This document shows, piece after piece, positions 29,399 through 38,051 of a stretch of DNA of 64,000 bases. Source of the DNA: Nitrobacter hamburgensis X14 (GTDB lineage: Bacteria; Pseudomonadota; Alphaproteobacteria; Rhizobiales; Xanthobacteraceae); contig NC_007964.1 in NCBI RefSeq assembly GCF_000013885.1, positions 2,652,001-2,716,000 on the forward strand, in the 5' to 3' direction. Made by a program: the position numbers and the translations under genes. Below the pieces are notes generated by a model. The model was not told where the DNA came from and did no database searches. It saw only the letters and a list, made by a program, of their open reading frames with translations. Position 1 is the first letter of the stretch, and each line of letters starts with the position of its first letter.

Positions 29399-31159
29399 AT
29401 GCTTCGCACAACCTTGGCTTCCTCGCGCGTGCTGCGAGCTGGCGCAATCGGACTGGCGGCACTGGCCGCCGTCGTTTTCACGATCGACCACGCCGACGCA
29501 CGCCGCGCCCGTCACCACCATCGCCAACACCAACAGGCGCGGCACAGCTACAATCCGCCGTTCGCCTCGATCATAGTGGACGCCAATTCCGGCGCGACGC
29601 TTTCGTCCACCAATCCCGACAGCCTTCGTCATCCGGCATCGCTTACCAAGATGATGACGCTCTATCTGCTGTTCGAGCGTCTGGATGCGGGCAAGATCAA
29701 TCTCGATACCGAGATGCGGGTCTCAGGGCACGCGGCGGCGCAGGACCCGACGAAACTCGGTCTGCGAAGCGGTCAGACCATCCGCGTCGAAGACGCCATC
29801 AAGGGCCTGGTGACGAAGTCCGCAAACGATGCGGCGGTCGTGATCGCCGAGGCGGTCGGCGGAGACGAAGATGACTTCGCCAGGATGATGACGCGGAAGG
29901 CGCGTGCTCTCGGCATGACCCGGACGGTCTATCGCAACGCCTCGGGTCTTCCCGATGACGATCAAGTCACCACCGCGCGGGACCAGGCAACGCTCGGTCG
30001 TGCGCTGCAGGACCGGTTCCCGCGCTATTACCGCTACTTCGCGACGACCTCGTTCACATTCCGCGGCCGCACCATTCGCGGCCACAACCATCTGCTCGGC
30101 AGTGTCGACGGCGTCGACGGCATCAAGACCGGGTATATCCGGTCCTCCGGCTTCAATCTCGTCACCAATCTGAAGCGCGGCAATCGTCACCTGGTCGGCG
30201 TCGTCCTCGGAGGCCGCAGCAGCGGTTCGCGCGACGCGACCATGCGCAAACTGCTAACCGACAATCTCGACAAGGCCGCGACGCGGCGGACGGTCGCCGC
30301 CATCACCGAGAGCAGCACGGCCGACGCCAATGCGCAGGTGGCCGAAGATCAGGCGCGCTCACGGCCAAAGGGCATGAAGCAGGTCGACGGCGCCGTTCAG
30401 GTTGCATCTGCACCCGAGCCGGTCGCGCTGCCGACCGAACGTCCCGCTCACCTGACCCACTCGCTGGTAACAGCCTCGACCGCCGCGCTGCCACAGAAGC
30501 GGCCCAGACCCGAGCCCGCTCCCCTGACGAGCGGCGTCATCGAAACCCCGCCGATCGACGCCGTTCCCGGCTCCACCGAACCGATGAAGCCGGTGCGCGT
30601 GAAGACGGTGCAGGTCAGGGCGGGATCGATCAGGTTGGCCTCGGCCGGGTCGGCGCCGTCGTTGCCGCCGGTCGCAGGCAACGCCGCCGCGGCCGTTCGC
30701 GACGGAGCACCGGAAACCTCAGGGTCTGTCGTGGCGCGGGCCAACATGCCACCGCAGCCTGCCAACTTCGGCACCGGCCAGGGCATCCTTGGCGTGCTGC
30801 CGGCCTCCAGCGTCCCCTCCCCGACATCGCAGACAATGGCGAACGCGGATTCCGCGCCCAAGGTTCAACCGCAGGCTGTTCAGCACAACGGCGCGGTGAA
30901 GCCGGTGGCATCGCATTCGGGCTGGATCATCCAGGTCGGCGCGCTGGAAACCGAGCGCGAGGCGCGCGAGCGTCTCGATGCGGCGCGAGGCCGCGCCCGC
31001 GGCATGCTGGGCAAGGCCGATCCCTTCACCGAGACCGTCGCCAAAGGCAACAAGAAGCTGTACCGCGCCCGCTTCGCCGGCCTCGACCGGAGTGAGGCCG
31101 AAGCCGTGTGCCGTACCCTGAAGCGTTCGGATATGTCCTGCATCACGATCAAAAATTGA
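29399..31159 (+). CDS. D-alanyl-D-alanine carboxypeptidase with SPOR domain
   Basis: A 586-residue penicillin-binding protein of the DacA/D type. The signal sequence MLRTTLASSRVLRAGAIGLA ends near HADA. The catalytic motifs are SLTK (nucleophile serine), SAN in TKSANDAAVV, and KTG in GIKTGYIRSSG. A long Pro/Ala-rich linker leads to a C-terminal SPOR domain (SGWIIQVGALETEREARERL ... YRARFAGLDRSEAEAVCRTL) that binds denuded septal glycan. It trims pentapeptide stem ends in the periplasm, probably at division sites. The ATG at 29399 follows GGGAG and starts the signal peptide; the upstream ATG at 29381 is less likely. Confidence 0.94.
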   Translation: MLRTTLASSRVLRAGAIGLAALAAVVFTIDHADARRARHHHRQHQQARHSYNPPFASIIVDANSGATLSSTNPDSLRHPASLTKMMTLYLLFERLDAGKINLDTEMRVSGHAAAQDPTKLGLRSGQTIRVEDAIKGLVTKSANDAAVVIAEAVGGDEDDFARMMTRKARALGMTRTVYRNASGLPDDDQVTTARDQATLGRALQDRFPRYYRYFATTSFTFRGRTIRGHNHLLGSVDGVDGIKTGYIRSSGFNLVTNLKRGNRHLVGVVLGGRSSGSRDATMRKLLTDNLDKAATRRTVAAITESSTADANAQVAEDQARSRPKGMKQVDGAVQVASAPEPVALPTERPAHLTHSLVTASTAALPQKRPRPEPAPLTSGVIETPPIDAVPGSTEPMKPVRVKTVQVRAGSIRLASAGSAPSLPPVAGNAAAAVRDGAPETSGSVVARANMPPQPANFGTGQGILGVLPASSVPSPTSQTMANADSAPKVQPQAVQHNGAVKPVASHSGWIIQVGALETEREARERLDAARGRARGMLGKADPFTETVAKGNKKLYRARFAGLDRSEAEAVCRTLKRSDMSCITIKN

Positions 31160-31373
31160 TCGCACTGCGCGCGTCGTCTTTTTGACGGCGCCGGGACCTT
31201 CAGCGCGCGTGATCTCCGCAGCCGAAAACCCACACCACGCAAACCACTCGTCAAGAATTGGCGGATACAGTTGAAAACAACGATCGACCACGCCGGACAA
31301 CGGCGGGCGAAACGGGACGTTGAACAGAGACAGGCAGAAGCGACTCGCAGTGTAGCGTTTGGTGGCGTTGGAG

Positions 31374-32093
31374 TTAGCTGCGATGAGTGCGAAGCAAAGT
31401 GTCCTTGGCCTCGTTTACACGGGCCGCCAGGTACGTCGTCCCCCCCTGGTCGGGATGCAGTTTCTTCATGAGCCCTCGATGCGCGCGCCGGATCTCGTCG
31501 CCACCCGCCCCCGGCTGCAAGCCAAGGATCTGATAGGCCTCCTCGTTCGTCATTTTGCCGCCCGACGACGCGCGGCTTCGCCCCCCTGCCGGATCGCCTT
31601 GCGCGTTCTGACGCCAGGCGGGAAACCTGCGGTCCAGATAGCTTTCAAGTAACGCGCAGCTCTCGGCATCGAAGCTCGTCATCATTGCGACAAGCTGCGG
31701 CAGGTCGAAATCGTCAAGCGAGCGACCCGCGTCGGGTCCGGCAACAATCCATCCGCCGAGACGGCCGCTGTCGTGATCCAGGACCATGTCGAGAAACTGC
31801 GAACGCACCTGGGACGTCTTTCCCACAGAGGGCTGTGTCCGCGCGCCGAAGAGTCTGCCTAAGAACGATGCGCTGGACGGCGACCAGCCCAAAAGTCCGG
31901 CGCCGAAAATCCCGAGCGGCAGCGCAACCACCAGTTCTCCCTTGATGCCGGTAAAGGCAGCCACCGCGAGCGCTACGATGCCGCCGGCGAGCCTGATGGC
32001 TCGCGCCAGCACGGCTGGGTTTGCAGCCCGCAGCAGCTGAACCAGCAAATACAGAAAAACGAAGGCGAGAAGGCCTGCAATCAGGATCGGCAT
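31374..32093 (-). CDS. Membrane-anchored DnaJ-like protein
   Basis: A 239-residue protein with two N-terminal membrane helices (MPILIAGLLAFVFLYLLVQL and GIVALAVAAFTGIKGELVVA), a middle domain (GGWIVAGPDAGRSLDDFDLP ... ESYLDRRFPAWR) and a C-terminal J domain (EAYQILGLQPGAGGDEIRRA with HPD in LMKKLHPDQGG). The layout recalls Pam18/Tim14-like and TerB-J membrane proteins. It would recruit a DnaK-type chaperone to the inner membrane. The ATG at 32093 begins the membrane helix. It is followed upstream by a VWA-like gene in the same direction, 94 bp away. Confidence 0.88.
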   Translation of the reverse strand: MPILIAGLLAFVFLYLLVQLLRAANPAVLARAIRLAGGIVALAVAAFTGIKGELVVALPLGIFGAGLLGWSPSSASFLGRLFGARTQPSVGKTSQVRSQFLDMVLDHDSGRLGGWIVAGPDAGRSLDDFDLPQLVAMMTSFDAESCALLESYLDRRFPAWRQNAQGDPAGGRSRASSGGKMTNEEAYQILGLQPGAGGDEIRRAHRGLMKKLHPDQGGTTYLAARVNEAKDTLLRTHRS

Positions 32094-32187
32094 GGCGGAT
32101 AGATAGTATGTCGGCGCAACCGGCGAAAGCGATTGTTGAAAGCGGTCACGGCGACACACGGAGCGAACCCATGTTCGCGCAGGTGCA

Positions 32188-32964
32188 TTATGGCGCTAAT
32201 TTCATTTGTCCCAAAAGCCGGGTCGCACCGGCGGCGGTCGTCGACAGCCGTTGCAGGGCTTCCCGGCCGCCCGCAGCATAGGCCGCGGCGGCGCGAAGCA
32301 ATTCACGCAACTGAGCCGCAGCGCCGGGGTCGAACCGGCACCAGGCGCCGCCGGTCAGCCGCGCGATTTCTCGAAACCCCGGCTCGGCAATCGCATCATG
32401 TCCTTCCTGGAACATGAACACGGGCACCTTCAGCAAGCCCAACTCGCCGGCTGTCGCGCAGAGACTGTCGACAGATTCCTCCATCGCGTCGCCGACGAAC
32501 ACGACGGCCTTGATACCCGACGCCACCGCTTCGCTGCGCGCGTGTGAAAGAACTTTACCTATTTGAGTGTTGCCGCCACGGCAATCGATGGCACCCATCA
32601 ACCTTGCCAGCTTTGCGCTGTCGGATATCCAGCCGCTGGAACGGCATTCGTCGAGTCCGCGATAGTAGACGAGGCGGATGTCAAGGCTGCCGATGCCGGC
32701 GGCTTCGCGAAACATGTCGGCCTGGAGTGAGCAGGCCATGTCCCATGTCGGCTGCCGGCTCATGGTGGCGTCGAGTGCGAACACCAGCTTGCCTCGACTG
32801 CCCGTGGCGCAGGGCGACATCGCCCGCGCCCTGGCGACGAACGCCGCGATATCGGCCGAGGCCGACGGCTTTATGTCAGGCAACGGAGCGTCTCCGCCGG
32901 ACGGTGTGCTCCGAAAGGCGGACGGGTTAGCGGGAAATTTCGGCGGCGCCGGATCGCGGGACAT
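32188..32964 (-). CDS. VWA-like domain protein, conserved in Rhizobiales
   Basis: A 258-residue protein with a VWA-like alpha/beta domain. LVFALDATMSRQPTWDMACS has a degenerate MIDAS (DATMS in place of DxSxS). Further strands are IRLVYYRGLDECRSSGW and VVFVGDAMEESVDSLC. A Pro-rich leader precedes it (MSRDPAPPKFPANPSAFRST). It shares direction with the DnaJ-like gene downstream, so they may work together in a membrane chaperone system; that is inference from adjacency. The ATG at 32964 is chosen over 33045 because of the leader composition. Confidence 0.7.
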   Translation of the reverse strand: MSRDPAPPKFPANPSAFRSTPSGGDAPLPDIKPSASADIAAFVARARAMSPCATGSRGKLVFALDATMSRQPTWDMACSLQADMFREAAGIGSLDIRLVYYRGLDECRSSGWISDSAKLARLMGAIDCRGGNTQIGKVLSHARSEAVASGIKAVVFVGDAMEESVDSLCATAGELGLLKVPVFMFQEGHDAIAEPGFREIARLTGGAWCRFDPGAAAQLRELLRAAAAYAAGGREALQRLSTTAAGATRLLGQMKLAP

Positions 32965-33277
32965 CGGAACTCGCAAGGGATCAAAGACATAATGTGGCGC
33001 AAACCACGGATGATTCAATATCGGCTTCTTCCTGCAGGTCCCCAACTAGGGCCGACCAGTTCAGCTTGCGGGAACCCTCCGGTCCTTATCGAGCTTTATG
33101 TCATGCGGACATGGCATATAAGGTAAAAACAAGCTCGAAAGTCAGGAATTGCGACAACATGGTCGCCCGGAAAACCAGACCGCGGCGGGTTGGCGATGCC
33201 GGATCGAGCTTGATAAGGTCGGCTTTCCGCTGCGGCTCGAAAGCGACCCGTCCCAAAACCCATTCCACCGAGCAGCA
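32965..33277. other. Divergent promoter region of the VWA-like gene and panC
   Basis: These 313 bp lie between divergent starts. An open frame leads into panC from 33149 but has no ribosome-binding site, so it is probably leader. No hairpin of note is visible. Promoters for both directions are expected here; none stands out clearly. Confidence 0.4.
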
Positions 33278-34129
33278 ATGCCACGCGCCCCCGCTATTGC
33301 ACGCACCCTTCCCTCGCTGCGCCGCGCCCTGGAGGGTTTGCGGGCGCGCCGGGCAACCGTCGCTTTGGTGCCGACCATGGGTGCGCTTCACGACGGGCAT
33401 CTGGCGCTGGTGCGTCAGGCAAAGCGGCGCGCGTCAAAGGTTGTCGTCTCGATTTTCGTCAACCCGACCCAGTTCGCGCCGCACGAAGATTTCGGATCGT
33501 ATCCCCGGACCTGGAAGGCCGATATGGCCAAACTCGCGGAAGCGCGCGTCGATCTGGTCTGGAATCCGGACGTCGGCACGATGTATCCGCCGGACTTCGC
33601 GACCCGGATATTGACTGAAGGACCAGCAATGGCAGGTCTTGAAGATCGTTTCCGGCCGCATTTTTTCGGCGGCGTCGCGACCGTCGTCGGTAAGTTGTTC
33701 GCGCAGTGCCGGCCGGATGTCGCCCTGTTCGGCCAGAAGGACTATCAGCAGTTCAAGGTGGTGACACGAATGGCCACCGATCTCGATCTCGGCGTCAAGA
33801 TCATCGGGGTTCCGATCGTGCGCGAACGCGACGGGCTCGCGATGTCGTCGCGCAACGCCTACCTGTCAGCGGAGCAGCGCGCCGTTGCACCGACACTCCA
33901 TCGCGTCATGAAGGATGCCGCCAAACGGCTGCGCAACGGCGACGATCTCGAAACCGTCATGGCCGACGGTGCAGGCACGATCGTAGACGCGGGCTTCGCG
34001 CTGGATTACTTCGAGGCGCGTCACGCTGAAACGCTGGCTCCGGTCCGCTCGATCAAGGACGGACCAGTCCGGCTTCTGGTGGCGGCAAAAATCGGAACGA
34101 CCCGACTGATCGACAATATCGGTGTTTAG
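33278..34129 (+). CDS. panC: Pantothenate synthetase
   Basis: A 283-residue PanC joining pantoate and beta-alanine with ATP to form pantothenate, a coenzyme A precursor. The nucleotide-binding motif VPTMGALHDGHLAL contains the HIGH-like HDGH. Further signatures are SIFVNPTQFAPHEDFGSYPR, the GVATVVGKLF and ALFGQKDYQQ blocks, and the KMSKS-like GLAMSSRNAYLS. The ATG at 33278 gives the normal N-terminus (a longer frame from 33149 does not). The stop TAG (34127-34129) lies in the TTAG target duplication of an IS1380 element that follows at once. Confidence 0.96.
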   Translation: MPRAPAIARTLPSLRRALEGLRARRATVALVPTMGALHDGHLALVRQAKRRASKVVVSIFVNPTQFAPHEDFGSYPRTWKADMAKLAEARVDLVWNPDVGTMYPPDFATRILTEGPAMAGLEDRFRPHFFGGVATVVGKLFAQCRPDVALFGQKDYQQFKVVTRMATDLDLGVKIIGVPIVRERDGLAMSSRNAYLSAEQRAVAPTLHRVMKDAAKRLRNGDDLETVMADGAGTIVDAGFALDYFEARHAETLAPVRSIKDGPVRLLVAAKIGTTRLIDNIGV

Positions 34130-35760
34130 CCCGTCTTATTCGTGAGAGTGCGCCTGAGAGGCTGGCGAGCGTGGTGTAAAGCGCTGATGCGGCGTAGGAT
34201 TCGGTTGCGAAGCCAACCCCATGACCTTCAATCGCGAACGCCACGCCCGCCATGACCGATGATACGATTCTGCCATTCTCGTTTCCAGCCGTTCACGCCA
34301 AGAAAGTCACAGCTGCCTTCGATGGCGGTCGCTTGACATCGAACGGGGGCGTGATGCTTCTGGCGACGGCCGAGCGACGTCTCGGTTTGGCCGACAAGTT
34401 GGCCCGGGTGTTCCCGGACCGGCGCGACCCGACGCGGGTCGTGCACAGCCTTGTCGATATGTTTCGCGCTCGCATGTTCGCGATCTGCTGCGGCTACGAG
34501 GACGCCGACGACCTCGATCATCTGCGGTCCGATCCGGCATTCAAGCTGGCCTGCGGACGGCTGCCGGACAGCGGTCGCGATCTGTGTTCCCAACCGACGC
34601 TGTCGCGCCTGGAGAATGCTCCGCGCCTGCGCGACGTGATCCGGCTGACCTACACTTTGGTCGACGCATGGATGGATAGCTACCCGCGCGAGCCGGCATC
34701 CGTCACGCTCGACATCGATGATACCTGCGATGTCGTCCACGGTCATCAGCAGCTCTCGCTGTTCAACGCTCATTATGACGAACGCTGCTTCTTGCCGATC
34801 CACGTCTACGACACGGAGAAGAGCCGGCCCGTGGCGGTCGTGCTGCGGCCGGGCAAGACGCCGGGCGGCGTCGAGGTGCGCGCCCATCTGCGCCGCCTGG
34901 TACGGCACATCCGCACGCGATGGCACAACACGCGAATTACGGTCCGTGGCGACGGGCACTATGCCCGGCCGGAGGCGATGACGTGGTGCGAGAACAACGG
35001 CATCGACTACATCTTCGGCCTGTCCGGCACCAAGCCGCTCGCCAGAAAAGTCGACGAGGTCGCTGACGACATCCGCACCCGACGCGCCATCGAGAACCTG
35101 GCTGTTCTGCGCGGCTATACCGAGACGCGCCACAAGGCCAAGTCCTGGGATCGCGAACGGCGCACCGTCGCCCGTATTGAGGCGACGATGCTCGGCCTCG
35201 ACATCCGCTTCGTCGTCACCAGCCTCGATGCCGGCTCGGCCGAGTGGATCTACGACAGCCTGTATTGCGCGCGCGGCCAGGCCGAGAACCTGATCAAGCT
35301 GCATAAGACGCAGCTCGCCTCCGATCGCACCAGTTGCCGTTCGGCGCTCGCCAACCAGGTCCGTCTCGTGCTCCATACCGCCGCTTATTGGCTGATGCTG
35401 ACCGTGCGCGACGCCATTCCCAAAGCCCGCGAATTGGCCACTGCCGAGTTCGCGACGCTGCGTCTTCGTCTCTTGAAAATCGCAGCCAGGGTCGTCGAGA
35501 CCGCGAGCCGCATTCGCCTCGCGTTCGCCGCGGCATGTCCCGAAGCCGACCTCTTCCGCAGCTTGCCGGGCTCGCTGCTGCCACACGGTCCTTGACCGCC
35601 GGGGCGTGCGCCCCCTTCGCCCAACCCATCCCTCAAACGCGTTGCAAAGTACCGGTCGTCAGGCGGTGAAAAGCCGAAGGCAATCCTATGCGCCTCGTCC
35701 GAGGAGATGTGCAGTCACATCAATCGAACCAAAAAACCGCACTCTCACGAATAGGACGGG
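34130..35760 (+). mobile_element. IS1380-family insertion sequence, complete
   Basis: A 1,631-bp element with near-perfect terminal inverted repeats: left CCCGTCTTATTCGTGAGAGT and right (reverse complement) CCCGTCCTATTCGTGAGAGT, one mismatch. It is flanked by the 4-bp direct repeat TTAG (34126-34129 and 35761-35764). One intact DDE transposase gene is inside. It landed at the panC stop codon, at the edge of a dispersed repeat (TAGAGCATGATC...). Intact ends, target duplication and gene suggest a recent, probably active copy. Confidence 0.92.
34252..35595 (+). CDS. IS1380-family transposase
   Basis: A 447-residue DDE (group 1) transposase. Typical IS1380 segments are FDGGRLTSNGGVMLLATAER, DLCSQPTLSRLENAPRLRD and the catalytic block TLDIDDTCDVVHGHQQLSLF. 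The second acidic residue sits in ITVRGDGHYARPEAM, and the last in the CARGQAENLIKLHKTQLASD region. No frameshift or internal stop is present. The gene fills most of the element, leaving 122 bp to the left end and 165 bp to the right end. Confidence 0.95.
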   Translation: MTDDTILPFSFPAVHAKKVTAAFDGGRLTSNGGVMLLATAERRLGLADKLARVFPDRRDPTRVVHSLVDMFRARMFAICCGYEDADDLDHLRSDPAFKLACGRLPDSGRDLCSQPTLSRLENAPRLRDVIRLTYTLVDAWMDSYPREPASVTLDIDDTCDVVHGHQQLSLFNAHYDERCFLPIHVYDTEKSRPVAVVLRPGKTPGGVEVRAHLRRLVRHIRTRWHNTRITVRGDGHYARPEAMTWCENNGIDYIFGLSGTKPLARKVDEVADDIRTRRAIENLAVLRGYTETRHKAKSWDRERRTVARIEATMLGLDIRFVVTSLDAGSAEWIYDSLYCARGQAENLIKLHKTQLASDRTSCRSALANQVRLVLHTAAYWLMLTVRDAIPKARELATAEFATLRLRLLKIAARVVETASRIRLAFAAACPEADLFRSLPGSLLPHGP

Positions 35761-35761
35761 T

Positions 35762-35865
35762 TAGAGCATGATCCCGAAAAGTGGGAACCGGTTTTCGGAT
35801 GATATCCTGCTCAGTCAAGAAGATAAGGCCAGAGTCTGATTCGACGCATTTGAAACAGACTCTGG
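35762..35865. repeat. Dispersed repeat copy (TAGAGCATGATC type) with long inverted arms
   Basis: GAGCATGATCCCGAAAAGTG ... CCGGTTTTCGGATGATATC forms nested inverted repeats (CCGAAAA/TTTTCGG). A second stem follows: CCAGAGTCTG (35829-35838) with CAGACTCTGG (35856-35865). This is a familiar Bradyrhizobium/Nitrobacter-type intergenic repeat. It was the sequence directly after panC before the IS1380 insertion. Confidence 0.7.
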
Positions 35866-35892
35866 CGGCAAGCACCGCCCCGTTTGTTACCT

Positions 35893-36348
35893 TTACAGCA
35901 ACCCCAGATCGCGCAACTCGCGCCGCATCGGCTCGGGCATCGCGGCAACGCTCGCCGCATTGCTGCCGAGGTCGGGCGGCGCATCGGCGGCAGACAGATA
36001 GCGCCACCCCTGAAACGGACGCATCGGACGCGGCCTGACAGCAATCACCTTCGGTTGCATGACCAGACGGCATCGACCGATGCCGTCGCCGTCGCGGAAC
36101 GGCTCGATGCCGATCAGTTTCTCCCGGGCGGCGATTTCACCCTTGATGACCCAATAGAGCGAGCCACCCGCGAGCAATTCCTCGTCGCGCTTCGGCGTCA
36201 TCCGGGTGATGTGGATATGGTGGCGCGGCAGCCCGTTCCGTTTTGCCTGCTTCATGCGCTCGGCGATCCAGTTCCTGAATTCCTTCAAGGATTCGCAGCC
36301 GACGGCGAGTTTGACGAGATTGAGGTGGATATCAGCGGCAGCTCTCAT
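35893..36348 (-). CDS. DUF1489 family protein
   Basis: A 151-residue soluble protein of the DUF1489 family, conserved in alphaproteobacteria and of unknown function. Characteristic stretches are MRAAADIHLNLVKLAVGCES, HHIHITRMTPKRDEELLAGG, SLYWVIKGEIAAREKLIGIE and the C-terminal RPFQGWRYLSAADAPPDL. Its start lies four bases after the stop of the next upstream gene (36352), so both are probably co-transcribed. Confidence 0.88.
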   Translation of the reverse strand: MRAAADIHLNLVKLAVGCESLKEFRNWIAERMKQAKRNGLPRHHIHITRMTPKRDEELLAGGSLYWVIKGEIAAREKLIGIEPFRDGDGIGRCRLVMQPKVIAVRPRPMRPFQGWRYLSAADAPPDLGSNAASVAAMPEPMRRELRDLGLL

Positions 36349-36351
36349 CGT

Positions 36352-37293
36352 TTAGTTCTGTGCTCCCGCTGACGACGGTGCCGGCGTGAGGCGGACGGGC
36401 TCTGCCGGGTGCGGCTTGGGTGCATGCGGCTTCCTGGCCGCAGCCGGACGCGGCTTAGGAACCGTCTGCGCGGCCGCCGAAGTCGGCGGTGGCGGTGACG
36501 CCGCGCCTGTCGGCGGCTCGGGCGTCATGATGTTAACCGGCGGGATGGATGCGGCCGTCGGAAAGTCCATCGTTGTCGGATGGCCCGTCGGCTCCGACAC
36601 GAGCGCCGACGTCGGCGTGCCGGGCATCGCGGCGTCAGCCGTTGCCGCAGGCTCGCTCCAGGATGGCGCGTAGCGCATCACCAGCTTCTCGTAGACCCGC
36701 TCCTCCATGTTCGCCGCGACCTGGCTATGGTCGGTCAGCGATTGGAAGGCGGCACAGTCCGATGGCTGGCAGTGATCGCGGGCGACCAGCACATGGGCGA
36801 CCAGGCCATAACGATCGCGCTCGATCGCCCGCCGCAGCGCCTGCAACTCCGGCGATATGACGCCGTTGGCGGCGGCGACATCGCCGAACGACCTCAATCG
36901 GCTGATTTCCGAAGCGACGTAGGAGACGGCGGCCGCCGCCGCATCCGGTTTGCCGAACAATGCCTTCTCGCAGGCGACCTCGACCACGTCGCCGGCAAGG
37001 CCGTCGACGCAGGACAACGCAGGCATTGCGACGTTGACCGGGGCGGACAGATGTTTCGACCCGAACGCCTCGCCGCCATCCGGGCCGAATCCGCGAATGG
37101 TGACGGCCCCCGCAACTCCGATCGCGAGCAGCGCGATAATGGTCAAGACGCCGTTCGCGGCCGACTTTTCAGCGCGAACCAGCGTCAGGAGCACAATGAT
37201 CGCGAAGAATATCGCTACCAGCAGCGTCAGCCACATCGGAAATGTCGGCGAATGCCAGAGTTGATCGTGTGATGTCACCCACGCCCAGTTCAT
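36352..37293 (-). CDS. Conserved membrane protein with Pro/Ala-rich tail
   Basis: A 313-residue protein with two N-terminal membrane helices (SPTFPMWLTLLVAIFFAIIV and NGVLTIIALLAIGVAGAVTI). A domain of about 130 residues with four cysteines follows (PALSCVDGLAG, VACEKALFG, DHCQPSDCAAF). The last 100 residues are disordered and Pro/Ala/Thr-rich. The cysteine pattern suggests a periplasmic domain with disulphides. I recognise it only as a conserved hypothetical of the Bradyrhizobium group. It lies directly upstream of DUF1489. Confidence 0.7.
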   Translation of the reverse strand: MNWAWVTSHDQLWHSPTFPMWLTLLVAIFFAIIVLLTLVRAEKSAANGVLTIIALLAIGVAGAVTIRGFGPDGGEAFGSKHLSAPVNVAMPALSCVDGLAGDVVEVACEKALFGKPDAAAAAVSYVASEISRLRSFGDVAAANGVISPELQALRRAIERDRYGLVAHVLVARDHCQPSDCAAFQSLTDHSQVAANMEERVYEKLVMRYAPSWSEPAATADAAMPGTPTSALVSEPTGHPTTMDFPTAASIPPVNIMTPEPPTGAASPPPPTSAAAQTVPKPRPAAARKPHAPKPHPAEPVRLTPAPSSAGAQN

Positions 37294-37464
37294 GCGCGTT
37301 GTCCCTCATGCCGAACGGTGGGACCAGCATAAAACGCAATCGGCGAATGCAAATGCAGATTCCCCAGCTATTCAATGAACTGGGAATGCGGCAAAATCAG
37401 TCTGGACCGGTCCGTCTCGGAGGGTTTCAGGGCAAGCATTAGCTCGATCGTGCCGAATCTTCTC

Positions 37465-37586
37465 CTAGAACCTTTACGCTTCTGACGGAATCAGAAGCCG
37501 GGGCTCTATGATTTTGATTTGCCTCGTTTTCTTCACGCGAATCGGCCCATCCTCGGGTCAAGCCCGATTCGCTCGAAAACGCGCTA
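37465..37586. repeat. Dispersed repeat copy; its end supplies a stop codon
   Basis: Contains CTTTACGCTTCTGACGGAAT, GGGCTCTATGATTTTGATTT, CTCGTTTTCTTCACGCGAAT and CGCTCGAAAACGCGCTAG, the same order of blocks as the copy at 61326-61429. The terminal CTA at 37584-37586 is the TAG stop of the small gene on the minus strand. Confidence 0.7.
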
Positions 37587-37787
37587 GCCGGCGGCGAGCT
37601 GACTTTCCTTAGCGACGCGCTCGAAAGCCTCGGCCGAATTCTTGATCCGGTACTGACAGTCGTCGCCGTCGGTGGGAAGCAGCCGGATCACCTCGTAAGT
37701 GCCGCTCGCAGCCGGCCGTGCCACGTTGCTCGCGGTGAAATAGACCGTTTCTCCAACGAGATATTTATGCTTCAACGCCTTCTCCAT
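37584..37787 (-). CDS. Conserved small hypothetical protein
   Basis: A 67-residue protein beginning MEKALKHKYLVGETVYFTAS. The SH3-like strand pattern (GTYEVIRLLPTDGDDCQYRI) and KNSAEAFERVAKESQLAAG end make a compact beta-barrel likely. I recall similar small proteins in Bradyrhizobiaceae, function unknown. The stop codon TAG comes from the end of the dispersed repeat. ATG 37787 is chosen; a GTG directly before it is the alternative. Confidence 0.65.
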   Translation of the reverse strand: MEKALKHKYLVGETVYFTASNVARPAASGTYEVIRLLPTDGDDCQYRIKNSAEAFERVAKESQLAAG

Positions 37788-38051
37788 CACACAATGGCAT
37801 GCCGGTATGTCCGCAGTCCCCCACGGCGCCGCCGGCTATGATTTTAGGCGGGTATAGCACGCGACCAAGGCTTTTGGCCAGTCATAAACGACATGGCGGA
37901 ATTGCCGATTTTGCAGGTTTTCCAGTCATGTAAATGCGTTTGCGGTTGCTGCGTACGGAACTCCGCGAGTGGTGGTTGTGACCTTTATCGAGCGCCGAAA
38001 CCGACGACCGGCCGGCGGTGTTGCCTGCCCCGTAGCATCCGGACGCGGCGT

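Noticed and set aside
34228..35586. A 452-codon minus-strand frame inside the IS1380 element
   Set aside because: It is antisense to an intact transposase with clear family motifs. IS1380 elements carry only one gene.
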